From assembly GCA_039090855.1 (NCBI GenBank), contig CM077011.1:39141501-39205500 (forward strand): 64,000 bases of DNA, read 5' to 3'. Source of the stretch: Macrothele yani (taxonomy: Eukaryota; Arthropoda; Arachnida; Araneae; Macrothelidae). This document shows, piece by piece, positions 41,867 to 51,684 of the stretch. Position 1 is the first letter of the stretch. Every line of letters starts with the position of its first letter. Both the position numbers and the translations under genes were made by a program. Under the pieces are notes generated by a model that saw only the letters and a program-made list of their open reading frames with translations, was not told the origin of the DNA and made no database searches.

Positions 41867-43078
41867 CACTAAAGAGCAACTGAATTAGATGCATTTGGCG
41901 TTATGCAAATGGGGCGCTGCGGGCGGCCCTGTAAACGGAAACTACATGAAGTATGCAGCGATCTGACAATATAAAGAGTGATGCGACGGGAATCAGCAAG
42001 AGTCGGACGCAGTATGGGTAAGACGAAGGATCTAAGCGCATTTGATGGTAGGCAAATTGTCGGGGCCCAACGAATGGGTCACTCCATCTCGAAAGTCGTG
42101 CAGGCAATGGAATTTTCACGAGCCACTGTGTCACGGGTGCACCGTGAGTACATCGAATCCGGTAAAACCGTCCTTGCAAGGGCCAACGGCCGTGGACAAC
42201 AGCGTGTGGATGAGCGGGGTCATCGTCGGCTAGCTCGCATTGTAACAGCGGATAGACGGGTCACAGTGCAAAAAATCACTCGGCAATTTAACGCTGGTGC
42301 ACAAAAACGTATAAGCAGCCACACCATCCAGAACCATCTCCTCGCTATGGGGTACAGAAGCCTTCGTTCCACGAGGGTACCGCTTCTGACCGGACATCAC
42401 AGGGTGCAAAGATTAGCATGGGCGCGGGAACATCGCCACTGGACCATAGACGTGGGAAAATGTTGCCTGGACTGATGAGTCGAGATTCACGTTCTTACAT
42501 GCGGATGGCAGGATACGAGTACGGCGCAAACCACATAAAACGATGGATCCTACTTGCTAACAGGGTACTCTTCAAGCTGTTGAGGGTGACATTCTCGTCT
42601 GGGGACTAATTTCGTGGACTGAAATCGGACGTCTAATACGTGTGACATCGTCCCTCACAGGTCAACGTTACCGGGATATCCTGGACGACCATTTGCTCCC
42701 GTTTGTGCGTCTTCAACATCCCACTGGGGACCACATCCTGCAACAAGGCAATGCACCGTGCCATCGCTCCCGAATTGTACCCGAATGTTTGGATGAACAC
42801 TCCACCGACGTGACCTCGCTTCCTTGGCCAACTAGGTCACATGTCCTCAATCCCATCGAGCACATCTGGGATGCCATCGAGAGAGATGTTCGTGGCTCTG
42901 ACCCCCTCCATCTTCGTGAACTGTAGGAGCTTGTTCAGGGATCGTGGATCCGTATGGCTTCCAAACGCTTCCGGTGTGCTGTCGAGTCCATGCCGAGACG
43001 AAGCGCCGCTGTTATCAGGGCGAAAGGTTTTGTTACACGTTGCTAGACAGGTATCTCTAATTCAATTGCTCTTCAGTG
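41867..43078 (+). mobile_element. Tc1-like element, family A copy A4
   Basis: TIRs start cactaaagagcaactgaatt at 41867 and end in the complement of cactgaagagcaattgaatt at 43078. TA flanks both ends (41865-41866, 43079-43080). It lies inside element D in the opposite orientation. It shares several replacement changes with A3 1.1 kb away. Confidence 0.93.
42014..43046 (+). pseudogene. Tc1-like transposase, A4 copy
   Basis: From 42014: 'MGKTKDLSAFDGRQIVGAQRM', 'ATVSRVHREYIESGKTV', 'RRLARIVTADRRVTVQKITR', 'SHTIQNHLLAMGYRSLRSTR'. The frame breaks at about 42470, where the first catalytic block would begin. After a disrupted stretch a third frame holds 'TSSLTGQRYRDILDDHLL' and 'ILQQGNAPCHR' (glycine for the second aspartate, as in A3). 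'VPECLDEHSTDV' and 'LNPIEHIWDAIERDV' follow, and a deletion after 'GSDP' removes several codons. It is inactive. Confidence 0.9.
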
Positions 43079-43339
43079 TATATACGCACTGGCGAACGCA
43101 ACGGAGTACGCGCATAAGTGACGTTGCTATGTATTTTGCATAAGCTCGTCTGTACCAGTTTTTCTGGCACTTCAGTGTATATACACTGAGTGGCCACTTT
43201 ATTATGACCACCTGACAGTTTTAAGAAAATGAGCTATGGCTGCACGCTGTGGCAGCCAGAGGGCGAGGCTAGTATAAAAAGAGAAAGCTTAGTGCTTGCG
43301 ACAGAAACATAAGTGATTTTTGGGTGATTGGATAACGAG

Positions 43340-44888
43340 ATGGGTAAAAAATGCGATTTAACGGACTTTCAACGTGGGATGATTATAAGAGCTCGAAGCC
43401 ATGGAGCGAGTATCACCGAAACTGCCGCATTCGTGAAATGTTCCAGAGCAGCTGTTGTTAAAGTGTTTAAAGACTGGACTGTCAGCCAAAAATCTGCGCC
43501 TCTACGTGCAACGTGTGGTCGTCATGGACTAGTGACTGCTCGGGCGGAACGGAGAGTGCCAAGACTGGTAACATACAACAGAAGGGCAACAGTGCAGCAA
43601 ATTACAGACCATCTTAATCAAGGATCACCTCAAATGATCTCTGCACGCATTGCTCGCCGTACACTGCATCGGATGGGATATGGCAGCCGCAGGCCTGTTC
43701 GAACACTTTTGCTATCTGCAGTTAACAAGAGAAAACGTCTTCAGTTCGCACAGGAGCACAAGGTATGGACAGTCGATAATTGGAAACAAATTATGTGGTC
43801 CGATGAATCACGTTTTCAGTGGCACCATGCCGATGGCCGAGTGAGAATTTGGCGGAAACAGCACGAAAGCATGCACCCCAAACGCATTGCTACAACTCTT
43901 CGAGCTGGTGGAGGCCCTTTAATTCGTGTTGGTTGGTTGGTTGGTTGGTTCATTGATTTTAATGTCGCAAGGGCCATGGTTGGCCAAAGAGCGCCAAACA
44001 AAAGACATCAAAACAAAACTAAATGAATAAAAACGTACACAAGGTTAAAAACAGGCTGATATGGTAGTAATTAAATATGATAGTGAACAAGTTAAAATCT
44101 AGATAAGTTTAAAAAAGTCAATATCTTGTAAAAACGAAAACACTGCTTTCATGTCGCAGGCATCGCCAATAATAGTTTGCAGCGTAGCTGCTCCTTCGTC
44201 CAACAGCTGAGAGTGAAAATGACGAAAACCATGATTACAAAAACGAACACAAGTACACAAAACATGAAGGACAGTGAGACGACAGTTGCACGCCACATAC
44301 ACCGGGACACTCTCGCCACACAGCAAAAAGCGGTGAGTAAAACGACAGTGCCCAATGCGGAGACGTGCAAGAACAACTTCCTCACGACGGTTCTTCCGCA
44401 AACTAGACTTCCATAGTCCGATCTGTGGTTTGATAGAATGCAGCTTATTGCTGCCCTGCTGAGACCACATAATTCGTGTTGATCAACGTCTGACTTGCAC
44501 ATCATATCTCAGCATCGTTGCGGACCAAGTGCTTCCTGTCATGCAGATGGCTTATTCCAATGGCGATGGCTACTTTCTACAAGATAATGCGTCCTGCCAT
44601 AGTGCTCGTATTGTGCAGGATTGGTTTCAGAAACATTCCGGTGAGTTTACTTTGCTTAGGTGGCAACCACAATATCCAGATCTCAACCCCACTGAGAATT
44701 TGTGGGATGAAGTTGAACGAGCCATCAGACAGCTGGATCCACAAGCCTGCAATCTCACACTCCTGGAAAGTTCTATTCATCAAGCATGGTCTCAGATTCC
44801 ACAAACCACCTATCAACATCTCGTGGAGTCCATGCTACGAAGAATCGACGCAGTATTAAAGGCAAAAGGTGGTCCAAGGAAGTACTGA
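43340..44888 (+). pseudogene. Tc1-like transposase of element E (interrupted)
   Basis: The start at 43340 reads 'MGKKCDLTDFQRGMIIRARS', helix-turn-helix 'SITETAAFVKCSRAAVVKVF', 'RRATVQQITDHLNQG', 'RRTLHRMGYGSRRPVR' and 'IMWSDESRFQWHHADG' (first aspartate), then 'TTLRAGGGPLIRV', where the LINE piece is inserted. On the far side 'DQRLTCTSYLSIVADQV', 'YFLQDNASCHSARIV' (second) and 'DLNPTENLWDEVERAI' (third) follow, ending 'KAKGGPRKY'. Before the insertion about 14 codons between GGG and PLIR are missing compared with sister families. That in-frame deletion removes the VMVWG block. Confidence 0.9.
43932..44469 (-). mobile_element. 5'-truncated non-LTR retrotransposon (I/jockey-type 3' end)
   Basis: A 12-bp duplication taattcgtgttg at 43920-43931 and 44470-44481 brackets the insertion. 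On the minus strand it encodes 'WKSSLRKNRREEVVLARLRI' followed by 'GHCRFTHRFLLCGE', the C-terminal segment after the RT/RNase H region of I/R1/jockey-type elements, then a frame decayed by a stop or shift. A short 3' UTR leads to the tail (aacc)n, seen on the plus strand as ggttggttggttggttggtt. It has lost everything upstream. Confidence 0.85.
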
Positions 44889-44931
44889 GGGAATGGTCAT
44901 AATAAAGTGGCCACTCAGTGTATATATATAT

Positions 44932-47086
44932 AAGCTCATAAGGCAAACAAAATGTATTGACATAACCAACCTTAAAAAACACCATAATACCTTCAAGTTG
45001 GAACTTAAGAACAGATTCTCCGCTTTAGAAGGCCTAACATCGGAAGAAGTGGACATCTCTGAAGTTAACAGAAAAGTAACAAAAGCTCTTATAAAAACAG
45101 CAACAAAATTAGCTGGGTCTAAAAACAAGTTGCATGTGAAAAAGTTATCAGGAAAAACCAAAATGTTGATGCAAAAAGAAGAGAGATGAGGACAACTAAA
45201 GAAGATGTGACTTCCAAAGTGGAATATATAGAGCTATGCAAGACAGTACGAAAAAGTATCACTGAAGATGTAAAGAAATTCAAATGTGAACTAGTGAGGA
45301 AAGCAACTGAAAACAACCAAAGCCTAAAGATAGCAAAGGGACATCTCAGGTAAAGAAATTCAAATGTGAACTAGTGAGGAAAGCAATTGAAAACAACCAA
45401 AGCCTAAAGATAGCAAAGGGACATCTCAGTAAGGGAAGAAAACAGATTATGGCACTGAGAAAAGAAGATGGTTCTGTAACAAGAAATAGAGGCGAAATTT
45501 TGACAAGAGTGAAAGATTTCTACTCCAAATTATATGAAAGGGATGATACATGCACTCCAGACATCATGAAAGATACCAATACCAGAGTTATTCCAGTCCT
45601 CGCAGCAGAGGTTGCACATGCAATCAAGAACATGAAGCGGGGAAAAGCTCCAGGAGAAGATGGAATTACTATAGACATCATACAAGAAGCAAGTGGAGAA
45701 ATCGAAACAGTACTCGCCCAAATTTTCACTCAATGCCTTAATGAAGGGAAGATTCCTGAGGACTGGAACAACGCTACAATAATCCTGCTACATAAAAAAG
45801 GTGACATTGGGGATCACAGGAACTACAGACCTATCAGCCGCCTATCAGTGGTTTATAAAATCTTCACTAAAGTTCTTTCACACCGCTTGAAGGTAACACT
45901 GAACATGGCTCAACCGAGAGAACAAGTTGGATTCAGGAGTGGCTACAGCACAATAGATCATATCCACGTGCTGAGAGAACTAATTGAAAGAGCGAGGGAG
46001 TATGAACTTCCATTGTGCATGGCTTTTATCGATTATGAAAAAGCCTTTGATTAATTGAAACCAACAGCAGTTACAATGGCTCTGAAATCCTGCGGTATTG
46101 AAGATGCATACAATAATATTATTAATAACATCTATGAAAATGCAAGTGCAAAGATTCTTCTGTTTGAGAATACAGCACACATAAAAGTTGGAAAGGGAAT
46201 AAGACAAGGTGACACCATATCTCCGAAGCTCTTTAATGCTTCATTGGAAGGTGTCTTTCAGTCGCTGAGCTGGGAAAAGAAGGGGATAAAGATTAATGGA
46301 GATTATCTAACTCACCTTCGTTTTGCTGACGACGTAGTCATTTTTGCAACTACCCTATCAGAGCTACAGAGTATGATCCAGGAACTTGCTGACAAGAGTA
46401 AAGAAGTGGGATTAAAAATGAACTTTCAAAAGACAAAAGTGATGTTCAATGCTTTTTCAAGAAATGAAGATTTATCGATTGATGGAGAAAAGCTGGAGAT
46501 AACAGACACGTACGTTTATCTTGGACAGCAGATATCAAGTGAAGGTCACATTGATGAAGAAATTAATCGGCGTACAAAACTTGCCTGGAGAGCTTTTGGA
46601 AGAAACAGCATAATTTTCAAGGGCGATATGCCATTATGTCTTAAAAGAAAAGTGTTTGATCAATGCATCCTTCCAGTGCTTACATATGGTGGAGACACGT
46701 GGACCTTAACTAAAAGAGACATACAAAGTTTGCAGACAACTCAAAGAAGCATGGAGACGTGCTTGCTTGGTGTAACCAGGAGAAATAAGAAGAGGAATTC
46801 GTATATCCGAAAAATGACAAGAGTGGAAGACATCATGATCAGAAAAAAATCCCTGAAATGGCAATGGGCTGGACATACTGCCAGAAGGACAGATCATCGA
46901 TGGACAGCCGAAATTTTAGATTGGATTCCAAGGGACAGGAAAAGACCCAGAAGAAGACCACATCGGACATGGGTGGATGAGATTCGAAAGTATGCAGGAG
47001 TGACATGGAGGAGACTGGCACAAGACAGACCTTTGTGGAGGAAACTTGGGGAGACCTTCGTCCAGCAGTGGATTGATAATGGTTGA
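44932..47086 (+). pseudogene. RTE-type reverse transcriptase, L3 copy
   Basis: The first segment ('FSALEGLTSEEVDISEVNRK') shifts frame near 45175 through loss of one A in a run. An 80-bp tandem duplication at 45270-45429 shifts it again. The RT frame then reads 'KAPGEDGITIDIIQ', 'RNYRPISRLSVVYKI' and 'CMAFIDYEKAFD', directly followed by a TAA stop at 46052-46054 where the full copy has serine. Beyond it an open 343-codon frame carries 'GIRQGDTISPKLF', 'LRFADDVVIFA' and the C-terminal region to 47086. Its RQGD and SPKLF words are intact, unlike the full-length copy. Confidence 0.9.
45270..45429 (+). repeat. 80-bp tandem duplication in L3
   Basis: Units 45270-45349 and 45350-45429 both start 'gtaaagaaattcaaatgtga' and end 'gggacatctcag'. 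They differ at one position (aactga versus aattga). The single-copy equivalent in L1 is at about 25293-25372. Because 80 is not a multiple of three the duplication also shifts the reading frame. Confidence 0.95.
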
Positions 47087-47123
47087 CAATGATGATGATG
47101 ATGATGATGATGATATATGTATA

Positions 47124-47375
47124 CACTGCTGGCCACCCAAAATGCAACACCAAGAAGGACACTAGATAGCAAAGCCAGATTTACTGGACACATAACAACA
47201 CATGCAAAGCTGAAACGATTGAGATTAGAGACCCGTGCGACTTGCCGAACACGCAGACATCAATAGTTGTGTGGCCCCCATGGCTGGCAATAACGGCTGC
47301 TACACGCCGCGGCATCGAACGAAAGAGGCTTTGGATGTGGGCTTGGGGTATGTCGGTCCAGGCTGTTTCCTCTTT
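47124..47375 (-). mobile_element. Tc1-like family G, 3' end fragment (G2)
   Basis: The terminus cactgctggccacccaaaat at 47124 follows TA (47122-47123). On the minus strand the segment encodes only the C-terminus 'AWTDIPQAHIQSLFRSMPRR' and 'VAAVIASHGG', plus the 3' UTR. Similarity to copy G3 stops near 47370. The following 100 bp, with 'LLQSEKRGADVG' on the minus strand, are not part of the family as seen in G3. Confidence 0.85.
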
Positions 47376-48611
47376 TCTAAAGGCAGCTGGACCCACGTCG
47401 GCACCTCTTTTTTCCGACTGAAGGAGCTGTTGCCAGCCTGCGTGCAGTCGTCTTATTCTTGTTAGGGGAAGACGCGTCAACCGTTTGCTGGGTTTTGAAC
47501 GATTGGGGTTGCGCTAATGTTTGAACCTTCGGTTCGTGGTTCTTGTGTATCGATATCGAAATTAGAACTAAAAAAATTAAGAATTATCCTTTTAAAGGTT
47601 TTGCTCCCCAAGACAGAAAAAATAATTTTGATAATTATTAAGAACTAACCTATAGCCCGTCCAAAGACGGTTGTTTTTAATCTTTATATAAATTTTGATA
47701 TATAGGGGATGTTGCCCCTCCTATGACGGTGAAATTTTTATTTGAAGCAGATTTAAAATAAATCAAATAGACGCCGGCTATTTTGTAAGGAAATATAGTA
47801 AACATTTACATAGTAAGAACTCATTCATGCTAGAACTGAAAATTATATGCTATTTATACCTCGCGATAAATATTCTGCGGGAAATATTTGTTTTTGTTCA
47901 ATAATTTTTGTTGTAGTCGAGTTGTTTTCGTGTAAGCTTACCTTAATAAATTTTGTTTTGATTTTTCGCGTTAAATTACCTTTTCTCCGGCACACATGTT
48001 ATTCTGCTTACCGGTTTATTTTAAACTGTCAAAGTATAGTTTGAAGTTTTATACCGAAGCTTTTTCTACAAAATAATGCGATCTCCGGTATTACAAATCG
48101 GTACTACGTAAATTCTCGACAATCTGCTATTGGGGCGACATCTATTTTTAGATGCAATTTTGCTCATTCCGACATCGCAAGATTGCAGTTTTTATTGTAG
48201 GGGAGAGCGTTTAGATAGATCGATATTTTGCAAAATGTATAATATGATCAAACACTAAACTCGGAAAATTAGTTAAATTAAAAAGTAAAATATAATTAAA
48301 GCGTACAAATTAATATTCGAATTGTGCTAAATAAAATTAATACACAAACGCAACTTGCCGCGATATTAAGATTTTAATTCGAATTTTGTAGATCGGATAA
48401 ATAGAATTCGAGTCATTGAAAATCCAATGCTGCTAAATTAGCACGCGATCACCTTGACATCTAAAAGTGATCACGTGCAATTATATAGCAGGCAATTATT
48501 TTGACATCACGAGATCACATGCGAATTTATTAATAAGTGATGACGCAACAATGCAGACGTTGGTGTGACGTCAAGCGTTCCAGAGAGACGGATCTGGGTG
48601 TTTGTATTATT
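47376..48611. other. No recognised feature
   Basis: AT-rich interval. A weak internal repetition of 'gcgatcaccttgacatc' and 'gagatcacatgcgaattt' occurs at about 48445-48525. No coding domain, TIR or tRNA-like box was identified. Confidence 0.45.
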
Positions 48612-48897
48612 AATTCTACCGATTTAATAAGTAGGAACTGTACACCAAATTATACTCAAAATAGTATAACTGTATAGTTATACTAAAAAAAAAAAAAAAA
48701 AAATCCGAAATTTCTTGGCGTAGAATACAAATAAAACTTTCCAAGCTTTCGCACATCAACCAGATGGCTTTCTCAAGGAAGGTAGATAGCTAACTGCAAC
48801 TCGAAAGTAGAACGTTTCAAAACTTTGAAAGCGGTGACGTGATATTTCGAAGAAAGGAGGTCACGTTGGTTGGCCACACGGTACTGTGGTAGAAAAC

Positions 48898-49740
48898 TCA
48901 GCATTGTTTGAATACTTGATTCCAAATACGTGGTAACTCCAGAGAGACGCTATCGTTGCAAGCCTCGCAGCTGGTCAAGATTTCCAAGGTTTCGCGAATG
49001 GCGGTAGACTTGGGTGTGGAGTATGAAGCTAATTTCTTTACATCACTCCATATACGATCGGCGGACTTGAACTTGACTTCTCTTGATAGGGCAGTGGTTA
49101 TTTTTCCGTCTCTTGTATCCCTTTTATGTTCGCTGATTCTAATTCCATACGAACGTTTGGTCATTCCGATGTAGTATCGCCAGGAGCCTTCCGGATATTT
49201 TAGTGGGATTGCATAAACACTTGCCTCATTGAGAAGAGGGGGCTTGGTAATATTTCTCTTAAGTATCGTGTATAAAGATGCCAGATACCTTATGCCAACA
49301 CCGAAGTTCATCCTCTTGAGCGCGTTTTTGAGTTGATAGGACACATTTGGTATGTAGGGAATAGAAACCAGGTAGCAAAGTTGAGGCCCAGAAACATTAT
49401 TAGCACGACTGGTTCTGGCTTTCTCGATGAAGTTATGCATCTGGTTCGAAGTATATCCTGCCTCAGTGGCCAATTCGACGATGTTTCTTATTTCGGATTG
49501 TCTGGAATGGACATCGGATGAGATAGCGTAGGCTCGTCTAATTCGAGTACGGAATAAGGCCGTCTTGTGATCATCAGGGCAGAATGAACTGGGGAGCATC
49601 TGGTTGGGAACGGAGGTGGTTTTATAATAGAATTTCGCACGAAGGTGGTTGTCATGCGATTTGCTCACTGAGACGTCGAGATAGGGTAAGGTCTATGGGA
49701 AAATTGATTGTGTTCAAGCCCCATGGTGAAATTGATCTTA
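48898..49740 (-). pseudogene. Penelope-like protein, linker and GIY-YIG endonuclease
   Basis: The open part, 49668 down to 48898, is 256 residues. N-terminal words such as 'RTRIRRAYAISSDV' and 'IVELATEAGYTSNQM' belong to the RT-GIY linker of Penelope-like elements. 'YLVSIPYIPNVSYQLKNALKRM' follows. A GIY-YIG nuclease is near residues 151-235: VYAIP (151-155), YYIGMTKR (165-172), an arginine at 177 and E180-H181. The end is 'SLELPRIWNQVF'. Upstream to 49740, broken frames carry remnants of the RT C-terminus ('TLSRRLSEQIA'). The RT palm is absent. The nuclease motifs look intact. Confidence 0.85.
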
Positions 49741-49767
49741 GGGTGTATATAATTTATTTTATCCCGA

Positions 49768-50028
49768 CGGCTCCAGGCGATACTACATCGGAATGACAAA
49801 ACGTTCGTTTGGAATTAGAATCAGCGAACATAAAGGGGATACAAGAGACGGAAAAATAGCCACTGCCCTATCAAGAGAAGTCAAGTTCAAGTCCGCCGTT
49901 CCTATATGGAAGAGGTCACGCGAAATCTACTGCCATTTGCAAAACCTTGGAAATCTTAACCAGCTGCGAGGCTTGCAATGATAACGTCTCTCTGGAGTTG
50001 CTACGTATTTGGAATCAATTCTTCAAAT
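49768..50028 (+). pseudogene. Penelope-like GIY-YIG fragment, inverted partner
   Basis: The plus-strand copy begins inside the GIY-YIG domain: 'GRRYYIGMTKRSFGIRISEH' in reading order, then 'RDGKIATALSREVKF'. It shifts frame near 49915 and again before 'NDNVSLELLRIWNQFF', ending in a stop at about 50028. It continues into the same 3' UTR as the minus-strand copy. It lacks the first half of the domain. Confidence 0.83.
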
Positions 50029-50157
50029 AATGCTGAGTTTTCTACCATTGTACCGCATGCCCAACCAACGTGACCTCGTTTCTTCGAAAAATCACGTTAC
50101 CGCGATCAGAGTCTTGAAACGTTCTATTATCCAGTAGCAGTTAGCTGTCTACCTTCC

Positions 50158-50205
50158 TTGAGAAAGCCATCTGGATCTGGTTGATGTGCGAAAGCTTGGA
50201 AAGTT
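50158..50205 (+). ncRNA. Hammerhead-like motif in Penelope-like 3' region
   Basis: The order cttgagaaagccatc, loop, gatgtgcgaaag resembles the CUGANGA / stem II / GAAA arrangement of hammerhead ribozymes, which are known from Penelope-like elements. The first core box deviates from CUGANGA, so activity is doubtful. The complementary copy lies at about 48740-48775 on the minus strand. Confidence 0.35.
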
Positions 50206-50274
50206 TTATTTGTATTCTACGCCAAGAAATTTCGGATTTTAGTATAGTTATACTATTTTGAGAATTCTACCGAT

Positions 50275-51682
50275 AATGATTTTATTTTTATTTCCTAAAC
50301 TGCGGCGCCCCATGAAGGTGCGAGGCCCTGATAGACAGTAACTAGAAATTAGAAATAGCTTTCTTGTTTCAGTCTAAAATTACCACGGACAAAAAGGGCA
50401 TCGAGAAAATTTACTAGGGAAATCCACAGAAATGGAATTTAAATTTACAGAAATGAAATTTTTATGTGATCATATCACAAATGCACATCGTTTAAACTAA
50501 AGTAAATTTTAAATTTACAGTCAACGAATGTTCATAGCCTGAAACAAAATTGAAGAAAACTCTCAAAATTAAAATCATTGCAACAAATTTAATATAGACT
50601 CCACAAAGTAAAGCATATTAAAATTTTATTCCGTAAACTCTCAATGGAGAGGCCACGGCCGTATCCTTCGTATCTACGCCTATCTTCAATACCAGAAAAG
50701 TAAGTGTTGCTCCAAGGACACGCAAAGTGGGGGTTCAAGGGGTGCGAAGCATCTGGGCGCCAGCTTCCGGGGGCGGCAGGATGTCTCAATCAAATTTTCG
50801 GTTGAAAAATTAATATCAGTGACGTGGGAGAAGTTAAGAACACGGTTTGCGGTGAGAAATCGTAATGCCCGGCACGTTTATGTTTTTAGTAAAAAAAAAT
50901 GCGTTATATAATTCAATACAAAACGACCTGAAATCAGAGAGTAATTTTTATTGTTTGGTTCAGTAACGGATACCGCGGACAAGGGACTAGCAATTCTTTT
51001 TCTAATTTTTTTAAATCTTGAAGATTTCAGCATTCATAATATGCGTGGCCAGCGGCATGACAATGGTGCCAATATGAAGGAAAAACACAGTCGACTTTGA
51101 AAAATATAAGTTTTTAACCTACTAAAAACCCTAATGCATTTTACGTATGTAATTTAGCGGCTCATACTTTAACTCTCGTCGTAAAGAACGACGAAAAAAT
51201 TTCTCTGGAAATTATAAACATTTTCAGCATTCTTCAAGAAATATATGCTTTCTTTTCTGAATTACCTTACCGTTGGCAAATTTTTGTTGGCGGTGCTGTG
51301 AAACAAGGTGAGAAAATAGGATCGGCGCGATAAGGGTAACGAGGATTGAGATACAATTTAGATGTAATCCACTATACATCATATAAGCGCTTTAATGAAT
51401 CTTTTAGATACAGTGATACACGAAATTTAACCAATCTTTCTTAGAAAAAAGATTAAAAAAACAAAACAAAAATCATGCAAGTTTATTTGTTCCAGAAAGG
51501 TTTGGTACACTCTTTCTTCAAATATTAATGTTAGTACCAAATCAGTGCCAGAATCTGTTAAGTTATAATAGCCATAATACGTAGAAATGATAAAACAAGT
51601 AAATGGCAGTTTAAAATAATATATAACACATGGGGGTTTTATAGGCATGTTAGCTGTTAAGATCAAACAGTTGTCGAGGAAA
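50275..51682. other. No recognised gene
   Basis: AT-rich sequence. 'ctagcaattctttttctaat' at about 50987-51006 is echoed near 53682-53702, hinting at a small dispersed repeat. Open frames on both strands show no domain. Confidence 0.4.
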
Positions 51683-51684
51683 TA

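Larger units (their letters stand above)
40743..43177 (-). mobile_element. Tc1-like element D, split by family A copy A4
   Basis: The right end, read inward from 43177, is cactgaagtgccagaaaaac. The left end from 40743 starts tataagtgccagaaaaattg, so the two match from 'agtgccagaaaaa' on. TA at 43178-43179 flanks the right end. The left terminus has been altered or cut by A3. Removing A4 and one TA leaves about 1221 bp, a normal Tc1 length. A4 lies in the 5' untranslated part of D, between its TIR and its start codon. Confidence 0.87.
43184..44920 (+). mobile_element. Tc1-like element E, split by a LINE 3' end
   Basis: The TIRs cactgagtggccactttatt (43184) and its complement ending at 44920 match closely. 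TA flanks them at 43182-43183 and 44921-44922. Subtracting the 538-bp insertion and one 12-bp duplication leaves about 1187 bp. Only five bases separate its left end from the end of element D. Confidence 0.93.
44931..47114 (+). mobile_element. RTE-like LINE copy L3, 5'-truncated
   Basis: Homology to the full copy begins at 'aagctcataag' (44932, corresponding to about 24953), just past the endonuclease domain. It runs through the stop codon into an 'atgatgatgatg' tail at about 47090-47114. The 5' junction is only ten bases from the TA at the end of element E. Tc1 copy G2 follows directly on the 3' side. Confidence 0.9.
48624..50262. mobile_element. Penelope-like element, two copies head to head
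   Basis: A 12-bp direct repeat aattctaccgat at 48612-48623 and 50263-50274 flanks the whole structure. Inside, the left half (about 48655-49740) is minus-strand Penelope-like sequence and the right half (about 49768-50262) is a plus-strand copy of its 3' end. The outer 500 bp of each side are therefore inverted copies meeting at the ends in 'ctcaaaatagtataact'. The left arm has an A run of 19 and a duplicated tatagttata that the right arm lacks. The two halves differ by point changes and small indels. Confidence 0.83.

Noticed and set aside
44869..45189. Frame spanning the Tc1 E / LINE L3 junction as a fusion gene
   Set aside because: The first codons are the Tc1 3' end and TIR read in an unused frame, and the LINE part soon shifts. 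There is no sign of selection for a fusion.
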